From contig NZ_CP177357.1 of NCBI RefSeq assembly GCF_046845755.1, positions 806,001 through 870,000 of the forward strand: 64,000 bases of DNA, given 5' to 3'. Shown here one piece after another: positions 58,543 through 64,000 of this stretch (positions within the stretch are counted from its first letter, which is position 1; each line of letters starts with the position of its first letter). A program made the position numbers and the translations under genes. The DNA is from Rubrivirga sp046845755. Its GTDB lineage: Bacteria > Bacteroidota > Rhodothermia > Rhodothermales > Rubricoccaceae. Under the pieces are notes generated by a model. The model did no database searches. It worked only from the letters and a program-made list of their open reading frames with translations, and was not told the DNA's origin.

Positions 58543-60891
58543 ATGAGCGACTCCTTCATCTTCCCCGACGACCCGGACGGCTTCGGCCCCGAGTTCAGCG
58601 ACGGCGACGCGCCGGGCGGCCCGACCCCCGCCCCCGACGGGCCGGCGTTCGAGGACGCCCCGTTCGAGAGCCCCGACCTCGGCGCGCCGGCCTTCGGCTC
58701 GTTCGAGGAGCCGGCGTTCGAGGCCCCCGGCTTCGGCGACGCGGGCGCGTTCGAGGCCCCCGGCTTCGGCGAGGCCGGCCCGTTCGACCCGGCCCCGGCC
58801 GACGCCGAGGCCCCCACGTTCGGGGGCGCGTCCGCCTCCGAGTTCGCCAGCGGCGAGGCCGATGGCCTGTCCGAGGACGGCGTGTTCTTCGGGGGCGGCG
58901 CGTTCGATGCCCCCGAGGCCGTGCTCGACGGGTTCGACCCGCCCCCCGGCGGCGACGGCGCGACCGACGTGGCCTTTTCCGAGACGTTCTCCGACGGCAA
59001 CGCGGACGACGAGGGCGGCGACGAGGCGCCCAGCCCCAAGGCCAAAAAGACGGCCTCCAAGCGGGGCCGCGCCAAGGACGCCCTGGTGCTCGGCGTCCAC
59101 GTGACGCCCAAGCAGGTCTACGGCGTCTTGGTCCGGCCCTCCGGCGACGGCTCCTACGAGCCGCTCCGCCAGTTCGTCCGCAACCGCGCCGAGAGCCAGT
59201 TCGGCCAGACCGCGCTGAGCCCCGACGACGTCCAGCTCGAGGAGGCCACGCTCGAGATCGGCGGGGACGACCCGACGATCCAGTTCGGCGGCGCCGGCGA
59301 GATCGACTTCTCGGCCGAGTTCGCCGGCATGGGCGTCGTCACCGACGCCGCGCTGGACACCACGGCCACGGCCGGCGCCATCGAGGACGCCGCCCAGCCC
59401 ATCATCTTCGAGCTCCGCGACATCTTGGAGGAGTGCGCCAAGGCCGGCTTCGCCCGCCCGATGCTGGCGTTCGCCGTCGACGCGCCGGACGTGGCGTACG
59501 CCGAGATCACCGTCCCGCCGGAAAAGAAGACGAAGGCCAAAAAGCCCAAGAAGGCCAAGAAGACCGACACCGAGTCGGCCGACGGCCTCAAGGAGAGCGC
59601 CGCCGCGCCCGTCAAGCACGAGCGCCTGATGGAGCTCGTCCCGGACCTCGGGACGAGCTACGACAAGGAGCGCACGCGGTTTATGCCGATGTCGCCCCGC
59701 GACGGGCTCCGCCGTTACCTCGCCGTCGCGCCGACGAGCAGCGAGCCGGTCGCCGAGTCGATCACGATGCTTCGCGAGCAGTCGGCGCACCGCAAGACGG
59801 TCGTCAAGACGCTCGAGGCCGAGGTGCCGCTCCTGGTCGGCCTGGTCCGGCTGACGTCGTCGCCCGAGAGCCACGAGAACACGGCGGTCGTCCGCGTCGG
59901 CGCCGAGGACACGATCGTGCTGTTGCTGACCGGCGGCGAGCTCCACCACTACGAGCCGATGCAGTCGGTGACGGCCTTCGATGGGCCGGACACGATCTGC
60001 TCGCGCGTGCTGCTCCAGCAGGACGTCCAGGGCGTGGGCACAGTCCACAACGTGGTCGTGGTGTCGGAGGAGCGCGAAAAGGAGCTCGTCCAGGGGTTCG
60101 CGGCGTTCTACCCCGAGGCCCGCGTCGAGACGCTCCGCGAGGGGCTGGCGCGGCACGGCCTGGTGGGCCCGTACGGCCCGCTCGCGCCCGCGCTCGTCGA
60201 GGCGGCCGGCGCGGCCGTCGCCGGGCACCGCGCCAAGGACAAGCACAGCCCGTTCCCCGAGGTCAACCTCCTGCCGGCCTCGCTGCTCAAGAAGCGGCGC
60301 AAGGTCGAGTTCTCGTTCGGCTGGCACACGCTCGTCGTGGCGATGCTCCTGTTCCTGAGCGTCCTCTACTTCAGCTACCTCTACGTGTCGCAGGAGGGCG
60401 CCATCGCGCAGGCCGAGCAGACGCTCGCCGAGTTCCCGCCCGAGGCCCAGCTCTCGGTCCCGGTGCTGGAGGCGCGGATCGACAGCCTGCGCCGGCGCCA
60501 GGTCGCGCTCTCGGCCACGCTCACCGCGCTCGACTCGCTCCTGGTCGGCACCGACCGGTGGACCCAGACGCTCATCCGCACGACGCGGGCGGCGGCCCAG
60601 ACGGGCGGGGTCTGGATCGAGGAGTGGAGCCCCTCGGGCAACAAGGTCGAGCTGGCCGGCTACGCCACGACGCGGCAGAACGTCGTCGGGCTGGCGCAGC
60701 GGCTCAACGGCACGATCGAGGAGGTCACGTTCCAGGAGGTCCGCGAGTACCCGGTCTACCAGTACCAGATCTCGTTCGACCAGCCCCAGGAGCTCCCCCA
60801 GATCACGCGGGTCCTCCGCGAGCAGGTCGGCGACGCGCCGACGGTGACGCCGGAGGGCCCCCTCGCCGACGTCGACGCTTCCGCCCTTTAA
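58543..60891 (+). CDS. PilM-PilN fusion with acidic Phe/Gly/Pro-rich N-terminus
   Basis: This 782-residue protein has residues 1-165 of low complexity with repeated P-x-F-E-A-P-G-F-G and P-A-F motifs. An actin-like PilM domain starts at about 185 (L-V-L-G-V-H-V-T-P-K-Q-V-Y-G-V), with a Lys-rich insertion (K-T-K-A-K-K-P-K-K-A-K-K-T, about 328). The PilN hallmark E-V-N-L-L-P-A-S-L-L-K-K-R-R lies just before a membrane helix (about 590-612), coiled coil and periplasmic domain. In standard pili, cytosolic PilM binds the N-L-L-P peptide of separate PilN; here they are one chain, like GspL in T2SS. Confidence 0.82.
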   Translation: MSDSFIFPDDPDGFGPEFSDGDAPGGPTPAPDGPAFEDAPFESPDLGAPAFGSFEEPAFEAPGFGDAGAFEAPGFGEAGPFDPAPADAEAPTFGGASASEFASGEADGLSEDGVFFGGGAFDAPEAVLDGFDPPPGGDGATDVAFSETFSDGNADDEGGDEAPSPKAKKTASKRGRAKDALVLGVHVTPKQVYGVLVRPSGDGSYEPLRQFVRNRAESQFGQTALSPDDVQLEEATLEIGGDDPTIQFGGAGEIDFSAEFAGMGVVTDAALDTTATAGAIEDAAQPIIFELRDILEECAKAGFARPMLAFAVDAPDVAYAEITVPPEKKTKAKKPKKAKKTDTESADGLKESAAAPVKHERLMELVPDLGTSYDKERTRFMPMSPRDGLRRYLAVAPTSSEPVAESITMLREQSAHRKTVVKTLEAEVPLLVGLVRLTSSPESHENTAVVRVGAEDTIVLLLTGGELHHYEPMQSVTAFDGPDTICSRVLLQQDVQGVGTVHNVVVVSEEREKELVQGFAAFYPEARVETLREGLARHGLVGPYGPLAPALVEAAGAAVAGHRAKDKHSPFPEVNLLPASLLKKRRKVEFSFGWHTLVVAMLLFLSVLYFSYLYVSQEGAIAQAEQTLAEFPPEAQLSVPVLEARIDSLRRRQVALSATLTALDSLLVGTDRWTQTLIRTTRAAAQTGGVWIEEWSPSGNKVELAGYATTRQNVVGLAQRLNGTIEEVTFQEVREYPVYQYQISFDQPQELPQITRVLREQVGDAPTVTPEGPLADVDASAL

Positions 60892-60904
60892 TCCGACCGA
60901 CCCC

Positions 60905-61963
60905 ATGTCTACCGACGTCCTCAACACCCTCCTGCTCTCGGTCTTCCTGGCCGCCGCCGCCGGCGGCGGGTACTACGTGACGCAGAACGTCCAGCCGAGC
61001 GAGCTGGAACAGATCGAAGGCGAGATCGAGGCGCTCCAGAACCGGGAGGCCGAGGTCGAGACGCTGATCGCGCAGGAGGCCGCCGCCAGCGAAGGCGCCG
61101 CCTCGACGCTCGCCCAGTGGAACACGCGCTACAAGGTGCTCCCGCCGGAGCTGCCCTCGGCCGAGATCGTGGCCTACCTCAACGCGCTCTCGGCACGCGG
61201 CTTCAACCGCTTCGACCTGTCGCTGACGGGTCTGACGCCGGGCCCGGTCGCCTCGTACTACACCTACCAGGTCACCGGCGAGGCCTACTTCGAGAGCTTG
61301 TACGCGTTCATGTGGCACCTGGAAAACGGCCGCGGGCTCTACCGCGTTCGCGACCTCTCCATCAAGAAGCGCGTGACGACCGTCGGCGGGTCGGACGACG
61401 CGCCGGGCCGCCAGGTGATCCTGGCCGAGTTCGCCTTCGCCGTGGACGCCTTCTTTAGCGCCAACAGCGACATCTCGGCGCCCGACAGCGCGATCACGCC
61501 GCCGCCCGCCGCCTACCCGGTCCGCCGCGCGGCCGTCAACCCGTTCTTCCCGTTCATCTTGGAGACGCTGCCGCCCAACACGGACGACCTCATCGACCTC
61601 GAGACGGACCGGCTGGTCAGCGTCATCGGGCGGACGGCCGTCTTCGAGCGGGACGGCCAGCTCCGCGAGCTCCGCCCCGGCGACCGCGTCTACCTCGGCC
61701 GCATCGGGAACGTGGACCCGACCCAGGCCCTCGTCACCATCGACTTCAACCGCGGCGGCATCCGCGAGCGCGTCGAGATCGGCCTCGACACCGGCGAGCG
61801 GTACCGCCAGGCGCTCGGCGGCCAGACGCTCTCGTCGGCGCGGGGCACCGTGCCCGCCGGCCCCACCCTCGAGACGCCGCCGCCGGCCCCGGGCACGCCG
61901 GAGGCGATCCGCGCCGGCACCTACGAGTCCGCCGACATCGTCCCGCGCGTCCCCACCAACTAG
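60905..61963 (+). CDS. PilO-like protein with C-terminal PilP-like domain
   Basis: This 352-residue protein has an N-terminal membrane helix (L-L-L-S-V-F-L-A-A-A-A-G-G-G-Y-Y-V) and a coiled coil (E-Q-I-E-G-E-I-E-A-L-Q-N-R-E-A-E-V-E). The ferredoxin-like periplasmic PilO domain (about 70-185) is followed by a beta-rich segment (V-F-E-R-D-G-Q-L-R-E-L-R-P-G-D-R-V-Y-L-G) that resembles PilP, which contacts the secretin. A Pro/Thr-rich tail ends the protein. It starts 13 bases after the PilMN gene and precedes the secretin, matching pilMNOPQ order. The PilP part is tentative. Confidence 0.78.
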   Translation: MSTDVLNTLLLSVFLAAAAGGGYYVTQNVQPSELEQIEGEIEALQNREAEVETLIAQEAAASEGAASTLAQWNTRYKVLPPELPSAEIVAYLNALSARGFNRFDLSLTGLTPGPVASYYTYQVTGEAYFESLYAFMWHLENGRGLYRVRDLSIKKRVTTVGGSDDAPGRQVILAEFAFAVDAFFSANSDISAPDSAITPPPAAYPVRRAAVNPFFPFILETLPPNTDDLIDLETDRLVSVIGRTAVFERDGQLRELRPGDRVYLGRIGNVDPTQALVTIDFNRGGIRERVEIGLDTGERYRQALGGQTLSSARGTVPAGPTLETPPPAPGTPEAIRAGTYESADIVPRVPTN

Positions 61964-62039
61964 CGCCCGCTTTACTGGCGCCCCGACCGGCCGATCCCTA
62001 GCGAGACGCCCCGCGCGCTCCCGACTCTCCCCCCGACCC

Positions 62040-63347
62040 ATGACCCCGACCTCCCGCCTCCGCTTTGGTCCGATGCTCGCCCTGCTGGCGGCGCTCGCCG
62101 TGACCGCCCCCGCGATCCCGGCCGCCCACGCCCAGGTCGTCCGCGGCTACGTCCCGGCCGACGAGCTCGTCTCGTTCCCGGCCTCGACGCCGATCAGCCA
62201 GTTCCTGCGGCTCGTCAACCCGACGTTCCAGCGGGTCACCGGCAAGAGCGTCGTCGACCCGCAGGACCGTAGCGACGCCATCGGGGTGGCCCTCAACGGG
62301 GTCCACTTTATCGACGCCTTCGAGCTCGTGCTCGACCGCCACGGCCTCGACTTCTCGGAGTCGAACGGGTACTTCATCGTGACCGAGCCCCAGGTCGTGG
62401 CGACCACGACCGACGGCGCCAGCAACGCGGCGATCGGGGCCGCGGCGGCCATCGCTCCGGCCGGCGACCTCGCCCAGCTCCCGGCCACGGCCGACACGCG
62501 CGAGATCCGGGTCGACGCGGTCATCTTCCAGCTCAACTCGACGCGCGCCCGCGAGGTCGGCACCAACTGGTCGGCCCTCTTCAACCAAGCCCAGACCACG
62601 ACCGGCGGCACTCAGTTCTTCGTCAACGCCGGATCGTTCTTCGACGCGCTCGACGGCTTCCTCGAGGCCTCGTCGGACCGCGTGGAGCTCACGACGGTCC
62701 TCAACCTGTTCCGCTACTTCGAGGAGGAGGGCTATGGCCAGACCGTCGCGACGCCGTTCACGGTCGTCCAGAGCGGCTCCGAGGGGCGCATGCAGAGCGG
62801 CCAGGACTTCCCGGTGACCGTCCGCGACTTCCAGGGCAACGCCATCACCCAGTTCTTCTCGACCGGCACCATCATCGACGTCAAGCCGACGCTCGTGGTC
62901 GACGAGCGCGAGGGCGCGCCCGTCGAGTTCATCCACCTCGAGGTCAAGGTCGAGAAGTCGACCGGCGTGCCGACCTCGGGCGGCGTGGCCATCAACAAGG
63001 ACGACATCCAGACGCAGCTCCCCATGCTCTCGGGCGAGATGCGCGCCATCGGCGGGCTGACCTCAACCGACGAGACGGTCTCGCGCAAGGGCGTCCCGAT
63101 CCTGCGGAGCATCCCGATCCTCAAGTACCTCTTCTCGTACGAGCAGACGCAGGTCCAGCAGAACGAGATCATCATCGTGCTCCGCGCGCGCGTGGCCGAC
63201 GACCTCCGGACGCGGATGGGCCGCGAGCTCCCGCGCGGGCTCTACGACGACGAGCGCCGGGACGCCGACGACCGCGTCCGCCAGTTCGGCGTCGAGCCGG
63301 CCGACCGCCGCGAGACGGGCGTCGAGGTCGACGCGGACCGCCGTTAG
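62040..63347 (+). CDS. Short secretin (PilQ/GspD-like outer-membrane channel)
   Basis: This 435-residue protein has a signal peptide ending A-A-H-A-Q (about 32), one N-type periplasmic domain (about 35-120) and the secretin core. Secretin signatures include T-V-A-T-P-F-T-V-V-Q-S-G, the beta-lip segment, and I-G-G-L-T-S-T-D-E-T-V-S-R-K-G-V-P-I-L-R-S-I-P-I-L-K-Y-L-F. Compared with typical PilQ (about 700 residues) it lacks AMIN domains and extra N domains. The C-terminal tail is highly charged (R/D/E) and may anchor to PilOP or peptidoglycan. Confidence 0.88.
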   Translation: MTPTSRLRFGPMLALLAALAVTAPAIPAAHAQVVRGYVPADELVSFPASTPISQFLRLVNPTFQRVTGKSVVDPQDRSDAIGVALNGVHFIDAFELVLDRHGLDFSESNGYFIVTEPQVVATTTDGASNAAIGAAAAIAPAGDLAQLPATADTREIRVDAVIFQLNSTRAREVGTNWSALFNQAQTTTGGTQFFVNAGSFFDALDGFLEASSDRVELTTVLNLFRYFEEEGYGQTVATPFTVVQSGSEGRMQSGQDFPVTVRDFQGNAITQFFSTGTIIDVKPTLVVDEREGAPVEFIHLEVKVEKSTGVPTSGGVAINKDDIQTQLPMLSGEMRAIGGLTSTDETVSRKGVPILRSIPILKYLFSYEQTQVQQNEIIIVLRARVADDLRTRMGRELPRGLYDDERRDADDRVRQFGVEPADRRETGVEVDADRR

Positions 63348-63372
63348 CGGTCGCCCCCTGTCCGACGACTCC

Positions 63373-63406
63373 GCCGAGGCGGGCGCCCCCGGGTGCCCGC
63401 CTCGGC
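63373..63406. terminator. Bidirectional hairpin terminator
   Basis: A perfect 12-bp stem (GCCGAGGCGGGC with its complement) encloses a 10-base loop between the convergent secretin and glycosyltransferase genes. GCGTTTG follows on the plus strand. It can serve both directions. Confidence 0.75.
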
Positions 63407-63419
63407 GCGTTTGTGGGGC

Positions 63420-64000
63420 TCAGCCCACGCGGCGGCCCTTCCAGGCGACGGCGCCGGCGCGGTGGACGCGGGCGGAGTCGAGCTGGAGCGCGGCGCCGAG
63501 CGCGAGCGTGAGCGGCGCGAGCGCGCTGACCCACAACGGAAACCGCCCGGCCCGGTCGATCGCCAGCTTGATGCCGACCAAGCTCGCGAGCGCCCACAGC
63601 CCGGCCGCCCCGCCGAGCCACAAGACACTGGGGAGGACCCACGACACGGCGTAGAGCACGAAGAAGATCACGAACCCGGCCGTGATCGGCTGGCCGGGCC
63701 GGCCGCCCGCCAGCAGGGCCGCGTTCTTCTGGAAGCCCGCCCAGGCCTCGCCGAACGTCCGGTACATGGTCACGGCGACCTCGCCGGACAGGTCCTCGAA
63801 CCACAGCCGGACGCCGGAGCGCTTGAGGTACCGTCCGATCTGGACGTCCTCGAGCACCTCGGCGGCGACGGCTTGGTGCGGCGCGAGCCGGGCGTAGTCG
63901 GCGGCGCCGAGCACCCAGATCTGGCCGTTGAGCGCGCTCAGCGACGGGGCGGCCGTGCGGGGGACGAGCGGGACGGGCAGGGCCGCGAGGACAGCGAAGG
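63420..64000 (-). CDS. Family 2 glycosyltransferase, C-terminal part (5' end outside window)
   Basis: This partial gene has an open frame that runs past the right edge, giving at least 192 residues. The visible part shows the end of a GT-A domain typical of membrane GT2 enzymes: N-G-Q-I-W-V-L-G-A-A-D-Y, A-E-V-L-E-D-V-Q-I-G-R-Y-L-K-R-S-G (with the E-D-V motif) and M-Y-R-T-F-G-E-A-W-A-G-F-Q-K-N. At least two membrane helices follow. Relatives transfer sugars to lipids or polymers. The substrate cannot be determined. Confidence 0.82.
   Translation of the reverse strand, partial: FAVLAALPVPLVPRTAAPSLSALNGQIWVLGAADYARLAPHQAVAAEVLEDVQIGRYLKRSGVRLWFEDLSGEVAVTMYRTFGEAWAGFQKNAALLAGGRPGQPITAGFVIFFVLYAVSWVLPSVLWLGGAAGLWALASLVGIKLAIDRAGRFPLWVSALAPLTLALGAALQLDSARVHRAGAVAWKGRRVG

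Overview
The window is very GC-rich (roughly 70% by eye) with strong G/C third-position codon bias. It carries a SusC/SusD outer-membrane pair, TIGR02757, DUF4105, DUF1460 and DUF4342 proteins, lipoproteins with acidic residues after the lipobox cysteine, few Shine-Dalgarno sites, and promoter-like TTG-N19-TAnnnTTG elements. Together these suggest a halophilic or marine member of the Rhodothermota (Rubrivirga/Rubricoccus-like), a high-GC relative of Bacteroidota. This placement is an inference from gene content.

Layout. 1-5.2 kb: end of an M42 aminopeptidase, three tandem zinc-ribbon paralogues, a YdjM-like membrane protein and the TrkA/TrkH potassium uptake pair. 5.4-13.7 kb: MmcQ/YjbR protein, Cu/Zn superoxide dismutase lipoprotein, SusC/SusD, MutS. 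14-22 kb: acidic lipoprotein, Gre-like factor, a minus-strand operon (PHA_gran_rgn protein, EcsC protein and two paralogous unknowns), Aat transferase, DUF1460 lipoprotein, a cNMP/CBS/DUF294 signalling protein and a lipoprotein. 22.4-25.9 kb: nucleotide-sugar genes (epimerase, C-methyltransferase, RfbC). 25.9-32.1 kb: an accessory region with inverted MITE-like repeat pairs around a nuclease-helicase (DUF2075) gene, a DUF559 endonuclease, a 21-bp tandem array and an ATP-grasp gene. 32.1-47.1 kb: mostly housekeeping genes (two M16 peptidases, tRNA-His, tRNA-Glu, BLUF photoreceptor, Nth, MscL, GpmI, HrcA-GrpE-DnaJ, flavin reductase and others). 47.4-63.4 kb: a large type IV pilus-like assembly locus. 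The window ends inside a glycosyltransferase.

The pilus-like locus is the most coherent system here. It encodes two tiny-leader pilins beginning MGQQQLLLLV, a PilC platform, a PilB motor, three minor-pilin-like proteins (one large, with a PPGN cysteine motif), a PilT-like ATPase whose Asp box is degenerate, a PilM-PilN fusion, a PilO-PilP-like fusion and a short secretin. No class III prepilin signal (G-F-T-L-I-E) is visible and no prepilin peptidase is present in the window. A compositionally distinct HTTM membrane protein sits between the two pilins.

Two other recurring patterns stand out. The first is a ~170-190 bp TIR-bounded repeat family clustered around the DUF2075 and DUF559 genes. 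The second is a set of C-rich 7-8 bp tandem repeats that run directly into start codons (MmcQ, Aat, RfbC, MscL), sometimes as part of a duplicated promoter-like module.
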